Shown in pieces: positions 1 to 10,506 of a stretch of 64,000 nt of DNA. The DNA lies in contig JNVV01000011.1 in the NCBI GenBank assembly GCA_000733355.1, forward strand, positions 486,679 to 550,678. The letters are read 5' to 3'. Source of the stretch: Falciphora oryzae. Taxonomy: Eukaryota; Ascomycota; Sordariomycetes; Magnaporthales; Magnaporthaceae. The notes below the pieces were generated by a model. It saw only the letters and a list, made by a program, of their open reading frames with translations, was not told where the DNA came from and did not search any database. Both the position numbers and the translations under genes were made by a program. The first letter of the stretch is position 1, and the number at the start of each line of letters is the position of its first letter.

Positions 1-1081
1 ATTTTCGCTTGCAGTCGTAAGACCGGCGGCCAGGTACGTCCTCGCCCCGATCTCGGGGGTCTGGGCCAGCAGGGTCATGATGAGGGGCTCGCCGAGGCGG
101 ACGAGGAGGGACTCCTCCTTCATGGAGCGCGAGATTTCCGTCCGGACCATGCCCGGGCAGCACGTGTTGACGACGACGTCGGGCCTCCCCGTGGCTGGGT
201 CCAGCGCCATCCTGGAGATCTCGGCGAGCGAGTACTGCAGCATCAGCTTGGCAACAGCGTAAAGGTCCTGGCCGTGGAAGTTCTCCTTGGCGCTGAAGTG
301 CTTCAGGATCCCGCCGCTCTTCTCGGCAAAAGTGGGCCACTTGGAGTTGTCGACCATCAAGTGCATGCCCGAGCCGACCAGGGTGAGGTGCGCGGGCTGC
401 TGGCGGGTCTTGCGGAGGTCCTTGAGCCAGGGCAGGAGCAGCTGTGCTAGCAGCACGGTGCTCAGGACGTTGATTTGCAGGGTTGGGACCCTGGGTGATG
501 ATTCTGTTGTCAGCGGCCGCAGACCTCTGGGTGTTCTACAAGTCCAATAGCTCCTTCCTTACCATCCCTCGGGGCTCTGGGACCACGCAGCGTCGATGAC
601 TCCGGCGTTGAGGCAGATCCACTATTTGGCATGTCGTGTCAGCACCTAGGTATATATCGGCATCGAGGCCCTAGGATGGTCGTGGGAGCTCCCAACCCCG
701 GGAACAGCAACTCACGTCAAACCCGCCGTCGGAGCCACGGTCCCGCTTCAGGCCGTCCGCGAAGGCGACGACGGACGAGTACACACTCATGTTGAGCTCC
801 AGGACGCGCACGTCGGCGGCGCTGTCGGCGCGGCCGGCCTTCTTGGCGGCGGCCTCGGCGGCCTGGACGATGCGCTTCCTAGCCGCCTCGCCGCGGGTGG
901 CGTCCCGGCACGTGATGCAGACGGCGGCGGCGCCGAGGTTGACGACGTGGATGGCCGTGGCGAGCCCCAAGCCCGTGGTGCCGCCGGTAATGAGGACCTT
1001 TTGGCCCTTGAAGCTGTCGGGCGGCACCATTGGCTGGGCGAACAGCTTGTTGCTGAGGGTGCGCGTGATTAGTTTCGTCAT
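1..1081 (-). CDS. Short-chain dehydrogenase/reductase, partial (3' end outside window)
   Basis: A classical SDR oxidoreductase, probably of the retinol-dehydrogenase/WWOX-like group, that uses NAD(P)(H). Three exons join in frame: 1081-716, 621-563 and 490-1, with GTGAGT and GTAAGG donors. The start ATG at 1081 is followed by a Rossmann fold whose nucleotide-binding motif is TGGTTGLG (about residues 33-40). Exon 2 supplies the structural NAG motif (LNAGV). Exon 3 carries the segment with YAVAK, the catalytic Tyr-x3-Lys pair, then a CCPGMVRTE-like stretch typical of this group. The frame is still open at base 1, so the C terminus lies outside. The substrate cannot be told from sequence. The neighbour RRP42 faces away, so the two have separate promoters. 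Confidence 0.85.
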
Positions 1082-2218
1082 GATTGCGAGACGTTGCCGG
1101 GTTTATAGTTAATATCAAGGCGGGTTGCGGTATCGGTGACGGAGCAGTGATGGAGAATGGCATGGCATGAGGTTCATAGCGAGCAGCGGCATTAGCGATC
1201 TACATATGTACCCCCTATTTGACCCAAGTTTAAGGTTGAAGCTCCCCGGCCACTGCGACAATACGGAATGAGCGGTCCCATATCCCAGGCAGGAGACCGG
1301 GCAATCCTGGAGACTTTCGAAGGGCAGGGATGGCACAAATTTGACCGCGTATCTTTCTTCGCTTTCGGGCCCCGGGACTTGAAACGGAGGCCCCAACAGC
1401 AGCTCGGAGTCGGAGGAAATGCTCAGCCAAAAAGTCGCCGAGGGTGGATGCCTGTCGACCCCGTCTTTGTCGGCGGGCAAGCTTTGGATATCTTTGTAAG
1501 CCCAGAATCTCCGAGACCTTTGGCCTGTATGCAGCTTTTCAGACCGTTGTTTCGAATTTTCCAGAATTGAGGTTGGCGTCGCGAGATGAGCTCAGTCTTT
1601 CATAATAACGTCCATTTTTGGCAACCACGCAGCGACGGGTCCACCTAAGCAGTGCAATGAACGACTGCGCCAGTTGGAACTCCCGGCAGTTTATGATTGG
1701 CACCTCGCATTACTTTTATTTATTCGGGATACACAATTGCTCCCACACATCCACGAAAAAAGGAAATAGGAAAGGGAACCGGGAATGATACAGAAAGGAA
1801 ATAGGATAAGGAAAGAATTAGAACAATGGGGGTTCCGGTTGGCGTGGTCGGACCTGCAGACTTTCGTTTGGGCGCCGTGCCACCCAAGCGGAAGGGCTTC
1901 TCTTGGCCCCACGTCAGTTGCCTGCCGACGCAAGAAAGGGAGAAGGGACGGAGCTTCAGCCAATTGGAATGCGACTGAGGTCCCAAAAAAAATCCAACAC
2001 CCGCGCGGGCGAACAAGAAGCTCACGAAGCTACGCGACGAGCAAGCGCCTCTTCGAGAGCCCGGGCTGTAGCTTTTCTCCTCTGCCTTCGGGGGAAAAAA
2101 AAAAAAAAAAAAAAAAAAGGGGGCCATTCAAGGGAGGGAAAGCGCAGCAAGCTTTGTCCCTTCTCCCAAACAGCGCACCAAACATCCGTCCAGCCATCCA
2201 CAGCCGCTGCCCCTCACC
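1082..2218. other. Intergenic region between divergent SDR and RRP42 genes
   Basis: No coding region is supported here; short open frames overlap on both strands without recognisable motifs. It should hold the promoters of both flanking genes. The notable sequence is a 24-A run ending in a G run about 100 bp before the RRP42 start. Confidence 0.6.
2095..2118. repeat. Poly(A) homopolymer tract, 24 nt
   Basis: An uninterrupted run of 24 A, flanked by four G on the left and five G on the right, in the RRP42 upstream region. The true length is uncertain because homopolymers are error-prone in assembly. Confidence 0.9.
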
Positions 2219-3518
2219 ATGGCCTCAGCCTCGACGCAGCACGTGCTGCTGTCGCCCGCCGAGCTCGCGTACCTGCACTCGACCCTCTCGCTCTCGCCCC
2301 CGATCCGCCCGGACGGCAGGACGCCCACGCAGTTCCGCCCGCTGACCGCCGAAACGGGCATCCTTCCCGGCACCAACGGGAGCGCCCGCATCTGCTTCGC
2401 CGACGGCACCGAGGCCATCGTCGGCGTCAAGGCTGAGGTCGCCAAGACGAGGCAGCGCCACGCCGCCGCCACCGGCCCTGGTGACGAGGAACAGCAGCCG
2501 GAGAGAGGGGATGCGGGCGGGGGCGGCGCCGGCCGCGTCTACGGAGAGGCCGAGTGGGTGGAGATGACGGTCGAGATCCCCGGGCTCCGGGACGACGACG
2601 CCAACACCGTCTTCCTGGCCGAGCTGCTGAGCGAAGCTTTGCTGGCGGACGGAGGGTTTGCCAAGAAGCTGTGGATAAACAGCAGGTTTCACTGGAAGCT
2701 GTATCTGGATGTAAGGCCCAACCTTGCGAGCCAATGGCTTTTATTCCTCCGCACACAAGAACAAAATATGCGATGCCGCTTTTTAGATACCCCTCTTCGG
2801 AAAAGCGCCATTGCAACGTGGTTTCGTTCCCCAAGTTCCATGGATGCAGCACTGACACAGCCCGCGGCTCCCCGTTTAGGTAATACTTATATCTCCACCG
2901 CTATCGTATCCCCTGCCCCTACTATCACTTACGATACACCTCGCCCTGCTGGCCACGCGGCTGCCCCGGCTAAAGTCCGAGGGGGACGAGGATCCGCTGT
3001 TCGATGACGACTGGGATGCATCGCCCTTCTTATACTCGGCTGGGAACAAGGGCGGCAGGCCGCCGGTGACGCTGCTGGTCACGGCCGTGGGCGACAACAT
3101 AATCTTCGACCCGTCCAAGGAGGAGCTTGCCGTCGCCGACGTCGCTGTTGCCATATCGCTCGCCGAGGCCACCGCACCTGCAACCACTCGGTCCGAGAAG
3201 ATGGAGGTCGATCCCAACGGGCGGAATTTGCGACTGCTGTCGATCCGTGTGATTGACCCGCCGTCGAGACTGACGCCATCCGGTTCCTCAGACACAGCCG
3301 TAGTAGCGGCAGACGGTAGCATGGCAACCATCAAATCGGAGCCCGACAGCCGGCCCGAGAACCGTGTCGCAGATTCCGAGGCGGTGGATGGCGTCTGGAA
3401 GACACCTAGGGGAGGAACAAGGGTGACAGTCCTGAGCGCCATCATACAAAAAGTGTTGGAGCGGGGAGGTGTTGCCGACGAGGTGATGGATGCTCTGGAC
3501 GCCGTAGAGCTAGGCTGA
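2219..3518 (+). CDS. RRP42: Exosome complex component RRP42 (RNase PH-like)
   Basis: Subunit of the six-member RNase PH ring of the RNA exosome, which takes part in 3'-to-5' RNA processing and decay in nucleus and cytoplasm. Two exons, 2219-2710 and 2880-3518, join in phase 0 (donor GTAAGG, acceptor TTTAG) to give 376 residues. The N-terminal half has the family motif IRPDGRTPTQFRPLTAETG (about residues 24-42) and a GSARICFADGTEAIVGVK strand. The second exon opens with VILISPPLSYPLPLLSLT and continues with DNIIFDPSKEEL, both typical of RRP42. Eukaryotic RRP42 subunits lack phosphorolytic activity and act structurally. A Gly/Glu/Gln-rich insertion at about residues 84-103 and a low-complexity stretch near residues 290-330 make it longer than the yeast protein. 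The start is the first ATG, in a GCC-rich context. Confidence 0.93.
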
Positions 3519-3670
3519 TGTCCCGGCCTTCCCTCCGACATGATCTGAGCCGTCGCCGGCGACGATAGCTATGTGGCAGGGCCATATCGGGAGTCCCCTG
3601 CGCCCTCTGAGCTACATAGGTAATGAGTCCATGATGGAAGCCCAAGAAACATGTCCATATCTAGATGTCT

Positions 3671-4580
3671 CTAGAAAATACCCAGGAACTTCTTCCTCTT
3701 CCCCTCCTCGGCAGGTGGGGCGGCATCAGCATTAGCATCAGCAGCGGCAACAGCAGCAGCGGCGGCGGCGGCGGCCTTCTCCCTCTCCTCTTCGGGGTCT
3801 ATGACGCGGCTGTCACCCCTGAGCCAGCCGACCATGCTCCCCTCCTCGTTCTCCTCGATGCCGTGCGCTTTGCGGAATCTCCGGCGCTTGACGGCATCGT
3901 CAAGCCTCTTGTCCCTCTTCTCGGCCACGATGGCCGATTTGTGCTCGGTCGTTAGGCGCATCACCTCCTTCAGCGTGTACAGCGAGCCGAAAGGGTGCCA
4001 GAAAAAGTCGGACCAGGCGGGGATCATGTCGACGTAGGGCGACGTCATCTTGAAGTTCTGCACAAAGGTGTACATGGCGAGTCCCGAGAGTGTGCCCTGC
4101 GTCGGTAGCGGGCCGTCAGTATTCCCCGCCCCTGGATCCAGCTGCATCTGGTATTGTTATTTTAGAACCTACCAGCGTGATGAAGAGGTGGATGCTCTTG
4201 CTGTGCAGGAACCAATGCGTCCACGTCCCCTTTGGCGCCATCATGCCCGGGTACTCCTTCACGCTCTGGGCCTTCAGTGCCTCGGGCGAGAAGGAGCCGC
4301 CGTAGTGCTTGGGGGAGTGCTGCTTGTTGGGCAGCCGAGCGCCGTGCGAGGGGGGGTTGAACCTCGTCGGCTTCTCCAAAACCAGTGGCTTCTTGGTCGC
4401 GGGCGCGGCGTTCTTCTTGGCCGCGGGGGCTTTCGAAGACGCGAGCCGGATACGGGCCGGGGTTGTCGGCACTACGGCCGCCATGCCACCCGATGCGCCG
4501 GCCGCCCGGGGCTGGACGCGGCGCCATATATGGCCCCGCTGCGGCAGCAGAAACCGGGGGATGGTAACTGTGGAGCTCAT
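3671..4580 (-). CDS. Conserved fungal protein, probable mitochondrial membrane protein, function unknown
   Basis: Two exons, 4580-4173 and 4096-3671, join in phase 0 (GTAGGT...CGCAG) to give 277 residues. The first about 60 residues are rich in Arg, Ala and Ser and poor in acids, as in a mitochondrial targeting peptide. A conserved-looking block follows: PTRFNPPSHGARLPNKQHSPKHYGG, then a segment ending HLFITLGTLSGLAMYTFVQNF that is a single likely membrane helix crossing the splice junction. The C-terminal half is charged (KRRRFRKAHG), then Ala-rich, ending in a basic GKRKKFLGIF tail. I recall similar unnamed fungal proteins but know no function. It is divergent from cytochrome c, which fits a mitochondrial role but does not prove one. 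Confidence 0.72.
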
Positions 4581-5289
4581 GGCTGGGATGGTCACGCCCA
4601 ATTGAGTGAAGCTTTGCCTTGTGAGCGGCAGCCCTTGAATGCTGCTTGAGGCGGTTGGGATGCCAGCTGCTGGCCTTCTGGCAAAGCACAGTGAGGAAAA
4701 AAATGCTGGGGTGGAAAAGTGGTGCGATTTGGTGGTTTCCTGCTGCACGCTGACCGCTAAGCTTCCCGAATTTTGATGGAGCTCGCTCGGCCTCTGATGA
4801 AAATTTTGGACCGCCGCGGATCGGATGCACCCAAAGAGATGTGGCTAGTGAGCCTTTGCAGGGGTGTGACCCCAGGAAGATGCGCCTCGGCGAGTGCAGC
4901 GTCTCAGCCAACCGACCTTGACGGATTTCCGGTTTTGCCCGTCTAGGTTCCCGCATATGACATATTCGGGCGCTCCAATTGGTTACCATTTTACCGTTGG
5001 CGCCACCGCGTGGCTGGTGGGCCTGCACCAGAGTGGGTCATCTGGTGTACAGTGCTGAGCTCATTGAGGGTAAGAGGTCATTTGCGCCATGGCTTCGGAG
5101 GAATAAAAAAAAAAAGTCGCGGCGGCCCTGTTTTCATGAACCTGCTCCTTTTTCCTCCTCCCTCCCCCTTATCCTTTACTCTTGCGCTCCCCCAACCCAC
5201 GATCTTGATCATAGTGGTCACACTACTCAGACCCAGCACTCACCACACCCACCTTTAATCCACCGTCACAACTCGACACGACCGTCAAG
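4581..5289. other. Shared divergent promoter region, mitochondrial protein / cytochrome c
   Basis: About 700 bp separate the two ATGs. It contains a CCAATTGG palindrome and, next to the cytochrome c start, a long pyrimidine-rich stretch (about 5140-5190) typical of strongly expressed fungal genes. No gene is supported. Confidence 0.65.
4975..4982. promoter_or_regulatory. CCAATTGG palindrome, candidate HAP/CBC complex site
   Basis: The sequence CCAATTGG has a CCAAT box on each strand. It is about 310 bp from the cytochrome c ATG and 395 bp from the divergent ATG. The CCAAT-binding HAP/CBC complex is known to control respiratory genes in fungi, and cytochrome c is a classic target. Binding here is inference. 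Confidence 0.4.
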
Positions 5290-6401
5290 ATGGGATTCTC
5301 TGAGGGTAGGTGACTCTTGTTTTCCCTTGACCCAAACGTGGCCACAAAAGATCCTCGACACATGCAACCGGACCACGCCTTCGAGCCATTGAACCTGCAC
5401 ACCGGTGCCTACAGCCGCAATGGAGACTGGCGAGCCGAGCTGGCAGTCTTCTCAGACTGCATGCGCTGGTCTTGTGCACTCCGGCCTCGTTCCGTTGAGC
5501 CCGGCGGGCGTGCGGGATTTTGCTCGGCTGTAGCACCGGGCCGGAGGCAAGGCAGGAAGGCCTGGGCGTGCATGCATACACGGCCCGAGGATCTCGAGCC
5601 GGGCAAACTGCTCGCCCGTCACAGAACGAGTCAGCGCCCGGCTAGCCACGAGCACACGACGCAAGCACACAGTCCCACAGGAGCATGTGGGATGTGCAGG
5701 CACATATCCAAGACACGCTCGGAATGCTGACGCTGTGCCCAACCCACCAGGCAACTCCAAGAACGGCGCCAAGCTGTTCAAGACGCGCTGCGAGCAGTGC
5801 CACACCGTCGACGCGGCCGGCGGCAACAAGATCGGCCCCGCGCTGCACGGCCTGTTCGGCCGCAAGACGGGCTCGGTCGACGGCTACGCCTACACCGACG
5901 CCAACANNNNNNNNNNNNNNNNNNNNNNNNNNNNNNNNNNNNNNNNNNNNNNNNNNNNNNNNNNNNNNNNNNNNNNNNNNNNNNNNNNNNNNNNNNNNNN
6001 NNNNNNNNNNNNNNNNNNNNNNNNNNNNNNNNNNNNNNNNNNNNGACGCGGCCGGCGGCAACAAGATCGGCCCCGCGCTGCACGGCCTGTTCGGCCGCAA
6101 GACGGGCTCGGTCGACGGCTACGCCTACACCGACGCCAACAAGCAGAAGGGCATCACCTGGAACGAGGACACCCTGTTCGACTACCTCGAGAACCCCAAG
6201 AAGTACATCCCCGGCACCAAGATGGCCTTTGGCGGCCTGAAGAAGGAGAAGGACCGAAACGACCTGATCACGTATGTTTCTTTGGCCTGCCTACCCCTTG
6301 GCCCGCATGGCTACACATTCCACTACCCGCCTGCGCTACTGTATCGTTGCTAACTTTGGATCTCCCACCATCACAGCTACCTCAAGGAAAGCACCAAATA
6401 A
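5290..6401 (+). CDS. CYC1: Cytochrome c, interrupted by an assembly gap
   Basis: The mobile electron carrier between complexes III and IV in the mitochondrial intermembrane space. Exon 1 (5290-5305) encodes MGFSE plus one base; intron 1 is 446 bp. Exon 2 starts at 5751 with [13 protein letters not shown] and the haem-binding CEQCH motif, and ends at 6271. Exon 3 (6377-6401) encodes the YLKESTK end. Exon 2 contains 138 N (5907-6044) and the 97 bp before the gap recur exactly after it. Counting the duplicated block once and dropping the N leaves one continuous frame of 108 residues, the usual length of fungal cytochrome c. Read literally with 138 N, the frame breaks. The Met ligand region ([13 protein letters not shown]) is present. 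Confidence 0.95.
5810..6141 (+). repeat. 97-bp perfect direct repeat flanking an assembly gap
   Basis: Positions 5810-5906 and 6045-6141 are identical over 97 bp, both coding for the same part of cytochrome c after the haem motif. They flank the N run, so the block is best explained as two contig ends that overlap and were scaffolded side by side. Confidence 0.95.
5907..6044. other. Assembly gap (138 N)
   Basis: A run of 138 N inside exon 2 of cytochrome c. Since both flanks carry the same 97 bp, the true gap is probably negative (overlap) and the N length is an estimate. Confidence 0.98.
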
Positions 6402-7202
6402 ATTACCCGGCGTTCGCGACCCGGCCGCGGGCTTGTATTTTTAGAACGTTTTAGAACGAGAAAAAGGAGGCTTCATTTTTTTTATAACGAAACGCATTAG
6501 ATACTCTTTTTCGGAGAATGAAGGCTGGCGGGCGGGCGCAACTTTTCTGTACCACTATAGACTAGACGTAGTTTCACGGCACCGCTTCGTCAACGTCACG
6601 AAAGAAATAATTCCCCTCTAGCCCAACATTCCCCTCGTGCCTCTGGAGGCGCTTGTTTCTTGACCTAAGTGGCATGGCTTTTTTTTTTTCACCGTTCCCT
6701 CCTGAAGACCCTGCCTGTTTGCGTAGTAGTGCTTGTCAACTAGGCTACGTGGTATTATTCGTTGTGGGTATGGGAGTGCATACGGTCTGCGTGGTTGGCT
6801 GAATCGTTGGCTTATGAACGGCCTCTAAGAGATCTGGATGACGAAACTCCTTATGCTCGACCAACAAGAAACCGTTTCGATGGGTACACAAGTCATGCTC
6901 AAGCAAGTCTATATTCTGTGTGAGGCAACCCTTCCCTGATTCCTTCGATCCAGTTCCGCTCTTGTATTTGACCTTTTACTTCGACCTCGAGGTAGGTCTC
7001 AACTCCGTTGCTGGTGCGAAGGAAAGAATAGATACGGGGCCACTTGATTTAGGTATAGTGGCGACTGTGCTCGCATCTCCGTCCCCTACTAGCTTAGGAA
7101 AAGAGGCTTGTCACATCACATTGGGGGATCGGGTCAATAACATAGCCATAAATCGTAGTTTCTTCTGTCGAACACACCAGTAACTCCACTAAAACTTCCC
7201 AC
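6402..7202. other. Intergenic region between convergent cytochrome c and RIX7-like genes
   Basis: About 800 bp of AT-richer sequence than the genes, with T-rich runs near 6475 and 6680. It should hold both 3' untranslated regions. I see no gene in it. Confidence 0.6.
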
Positions 7203-9653
7203 CTATTTCACTATCTCGAGATACTTTTCTATATCCTTGACGCTAGGCTTTACCTCCTGCAACGCCACCTCCCAGTCCTGATCAGATATGTGCAGGCCGG
7301 CGCCGGTGTCGCACACAGGGCCGTCGTCGATGCTGCGCATGAGGCAGGCCTCGGAGGCGGCGTGTAGCAGCTGGCGGAGGTCGGCGCCCGTGAAGCGCCC
7401 GCAGCGGGGGTCCCTGGCGACGCGGTCGATGCTCGCGTGGGCGCGCGACCTCCTTGGCCCGTCCTCTCGCGGGATGGTGGTGTCGTAGATGGTGCGCAAG
7501 ATGTCAACGCGGTCGTCGGGCGTGGGCAGGCCGACGTAGATGTCGGTGCCCAGGCGGCCGGGCCGGCGGATGGCCTCGTCGATGGCGTCGGGCCGGTTGG
7601 TGGCGCCGATGACGTAGATGCCGGAGCGGTCGTTGACGCCGTCGAGCTCCGTCAGCAGCGCGTTGACGACGCGCGACGTGGCGCCCGACATGGTGAAGTC
7701 GCGCGTGGGCACGAGCGCGTCCAGCTCGTCGAAGAAGAGGATGCAGGGGGCCGACGACTTTGCGCGCGAGAAGAGCTGGCGCACGTTGTGCTCCGACTCG
7801 CCTACGTACTTGTTGAGCAGCTCGGGCCCCTTGATGGAGATGAAGTTGGCCTTGGACGCGTTGGCCACGGCCTTTGCCACGAGCGTCTTGCCGCAGCCGG
7901 GCGGGCCCCAGAGCAGGATCCCCGCCGCCGGCTTGATGCCCAGCGCCGCGAACCGCTCAGGCTGCTCGATCGGCCGCACGATGGCGAACTCGAGCTTCTT
8001 GCGCACCGCCTGCAGGGCGCCCACCTCGGCCCACGTCGTGTTGGGCACCGTGCTAAAGCCCTCCCGCTTCGCTGCCGGCTGCACCTTGGCCACCGCTCTC
8101 TTGAGGTTGTCGAATGTTACGCATGTGCGCATGTACAAGCCGCTGTTGCCGCCGCTATCCCGGTCCTGCTGATCCATCCCCTGGCCCGGTTCCTGTTGTG
8201 GTTGTGATTGTGACTGTTGTTCCTTTTCTTGCTGTGAAAGTGTTGAGGATTGTGATAGATCGTTGGCCGGGATGGCCACAGCCGCTTTCCAAGACTCGCG
8301 CGACGACATGGGGCCAGCATGTCCGGCCTCGGCCGCCGTCCTGTCAAGCCTGATCCTGAACCTGGACTTGACGGCCTCAGTCACGGCGATCTCGACGGCC
8401 TTGGCGAGGTCGGCGCCCACGTACCCGGGCGTCAGGCGCGCGAGGGCGCCGTAGTCGACGTCCTCGCTGACGGAGATGCCGCGGGCCATGGCGCGCAGGA
8501 TGGACTCGCGCGCGCGCTCGTCGGGCATGCTCATCTCCATCTCCTGGAAGCGCCTGCGGACCGTGGGCTCGATGCTGTCGGGCCGGTTGCTGGCGGCCAT
8601 GACGACGACGTAGCGCCCGCCCCCCGTGCAGCGCGCGATTTTGTCGAGCCCCTGGCTGATCTCGGACGACATGCGCACCTCCATGGCCTTTTGCGCGCCG
8701 TCCATCTTGCCCGCCACGACGTCGATGTCGTCGAGGAAGAGCAGCGTCGGCGCGAGCCGGATGGCCTCGTCGAAGAAGTCGCGGATGTTGCGCTCCGACT
8801 CGCCCGAGATGCCGCTGACGAGCGACGTGGCCGCCACGGGGATGAAGGCCACCTGCAGCTCGTCGGCCAGCGCGTGCACCAGCGACGTCTTGCCCGTCCC
8901 CGACGGCCCGTGCAGCAGGATGCCGCCCTTTGGCGTGAAGCCGACGTCGGCGTAGAGCAGGCCCTGCCGCAGCGGCAGCAGCAGCTGGTCCTGGAACGCG
9001 TCCAGGATGTGGTCGATGCCGCCCATGTCGTCGAGCTTGAGCCCCGCGTTGGCCTCCAGGGGCGGCAGGTCCGCGGCCGCCGAGTCCCGGGTCGATGAGG
9101 CGTGCCTTAGCTTCCGCTTGCGCTTCGGCTTGGGCTCCCCGTTTGGCTGGCGCTCGGCCGGCTCATCCACGTCCACTGGTGCCTCTCCACCCGAGATTGG
9201 ATTCGCCGCCGGGTCCACACTGGCAACGGGCTTGCCAGGCGACGAGACCGCGCTGGCGGCAGAAGGGGTGGTGGCAGCCCCCGAGAAGTCCCAGTGCTTG
9301 GTCATCTGCTTGTTGAGCAGGAAAGCATCCCGCTCGGACCGCCTCGCGGCCTTGGAGGCGGCAGCAGCAGCAGCAGCAGTCTCGCGCTCGAGAGCCTCTT
9401 CTAAGTCTTCCCCAGCCTCGTCAGCCTTGACCTCCTCCTGCCTGTAGAGCAGGACGCGATCTATGGCGTCTTCGAGAGGCCGGCGCTTTTGGCGCGCAAG
9501 GCTAGAGTTGGAGCCTTTTATGCTCTCGTAGACTGTGACGACGGTGAGCCGTCGCTTGGACTCTCCTTTCTGGTCCTCCAGCTTGCGCACAATTTGATAA
9601 ACATCGCGGTCGAGGCCATTCCGCAGGCTCGTCGTTCTTTGCCTGGCCAACAT
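7203..9653 (-). CDS. RIX7: AAA ATPase with two ATPase domains, RIX7/NVL-like
   Basis: Related to RIX7/NVL, the nuclear type II AAA ATPase that remodels pre-60S ribosomal particles. Single exon, 816 residues from the ATG at 9653; the frame stays open upstream but has no earlier ATG. Residues about 1-200 are an N-terminal region with coiled-coil-like Glu/Ala stretches and a basic KPKRKRKLR that could be a nuclear signal. Domain 1 has Walker A GPSGTGKT (249-256) and Walker B LLFLDDID (304-311), where the usual catalytic Glu is Asp. The family's RRAGRF segment reads RRRF (about 366-369). A Gln/Ser-rich linker (about 465-505) leads to domain 2, with Walker A GPPGCGKT (583-590), Walker B ILFFDELD (638-645) and a standard RRPGRL. 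Length matches yeast Rix7 (about 837). It could be a divergent paralogue rather than the orthologue. Confidence 0.85.
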   Translation of the reverse strand: MLARQRTTSLRNGLDRDVYQIVRKLEDQKGESKRRLTVVTVYESIKGSNSSLARQKRRPLEDAIDRVLLYRQEEVKADEAGEDLEEALERETAAAAAAASKAARRSERDAFLLNKQMTKHWDFSGAATTPSAASAVSSPGKPVASVDPAANPISGGEAPVDVDEPAERQPNGEPKPKRKRKLRHASSTRDSAAADLPPLEANAGLKLDDMGGIDHILDAFQDQLLLPLRQGLLYADVGFTPKGGILLHGPSGTGKTSLVHALADELQVAFIPVAATSLVSGISGESERNIRDFFDEAIRLAPTLLFLDDIDVVAGKMDGAQKAMEVRMSSEISQGLDKIARCTGGGRYVVVMAASNRPDSIEPTVRRRFQEMEMSMPDERARESILRAMARGISVSEDVDYGALARLTPGYVGADLAKAVEIAVTEAVKSRFRIRLDRTAAEAGHAGPMSSRESWKAAVAIPANDLSQSSTLSQQEKEQQSQSQPQQEPGQGMDQQDRDSGGNSGLYMRTCVTFDNLKRAVAKVQPAAKREGFSTVPNTTWAEVGALQAVRKKLEFAIVRPIEQPERFAALGIKPAAGILLWGPPGCGKTLVAKAVANASKANFISIKGPELLNKYVGESEHNVRQLFSRAKSSAPCILFFDELDALVPTRDFTMSGATSRVVNALLTELDGVNDRSGIYVIGATNRPDAIDEAIRRPGRLGTDIYVGLPTPDDRVDILRTIYDTTIPREDGPRRSRAHASIDRVARDPRCGRFTGADLRQLLHAASEACLMRSIDDGPVCDTGAGLHISDQDWEVALQEVKPSVKDIEKYLEIVK

Positions 9654-10506
9654 TTGTTTCTTTACTTCCAATCCCCAAGGGGATTGAAGAATGGGGTTCG
9701 GTTTAAGAGGAGTGCGACGCAGGCCGAATTGCCAAAACCCGGCCAATGTCTGGTGGTACGCACATTGCCATTCAATGTAAAATCTTTCTGTGGTGGCGCC
9801 CCACATGCCAGCCCGAACGTCGTCTCAGCCAAAATAAGCCCCCTCGAATTGAAGACTGTTGGCGAAAGCGACGCTTTGCCCCAGCTCTTTATTATCCGTG
9901 TCAATCGCGAATATTCACTACAAGACAGAGATGCAGTCGGGGCCCTCATATATACACGCCATGAGGCCCAGGGCTGATATATGGTTGTTGTACATGTCGA
10001 CTGCCTCTTTCTTGTCTTGTGTCGGAGGGGATAATCGTCCCTCGTTTCCGGTTGCTGTTTTCCCTCCTTCATCCGTTACCCCGACCATGGGTTTAACCTC
10101 TTAGCCATCCTGAGCGCCTAAAGGGTCGTTGACTCTCGTTAAGAAGCAAAAGGAAAACAAAAGAAAAAGAGACCAGACACGAAAACGCCACCTTTGGTAT
10201 GCAGGCCATCCCGTTTCCTAGTTTATACACCAAGCGCAGGGTCCCCGGTGCAATCGATGCAGAGGTGCTACAGAAAAAAGAGAGGAATGAAGAAAAAAAA
10301 AATGTAAAAAGACAGAACGACAAATGAAATGATAAACAGCTCAGATAAAAGAAGAAGGAAAAGGTATCAGAAAGATGGTTTGGGGTAACGACCAAAAGAA
10401 GATAGACGGTGAAATGAATCAAGTAAAGACAGGAAAGAGAAGGAAAGGTCCTAGACCACAGGGCACAAGATCGTCATCATGATGGTAAGTTCACCCGATT
10501 TAGGCC
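9654..10506. other. Intergenic region upstream of the RIX7-like gene
   Basis: Contains the RIX7-like promoter and the 3' region of the mitochondrial carrier gene (A-rich stretches near 10290-10440). No gene is supported. Confidence 0.55.

Noticed and set aside
7437..8207. 256-codon plus-strand frame opposite the RIX7-like gene
   Set aside because: Antisense shadow of a conserved AAA ATPase exon; Arg/Gly/Val-rich with no motif.
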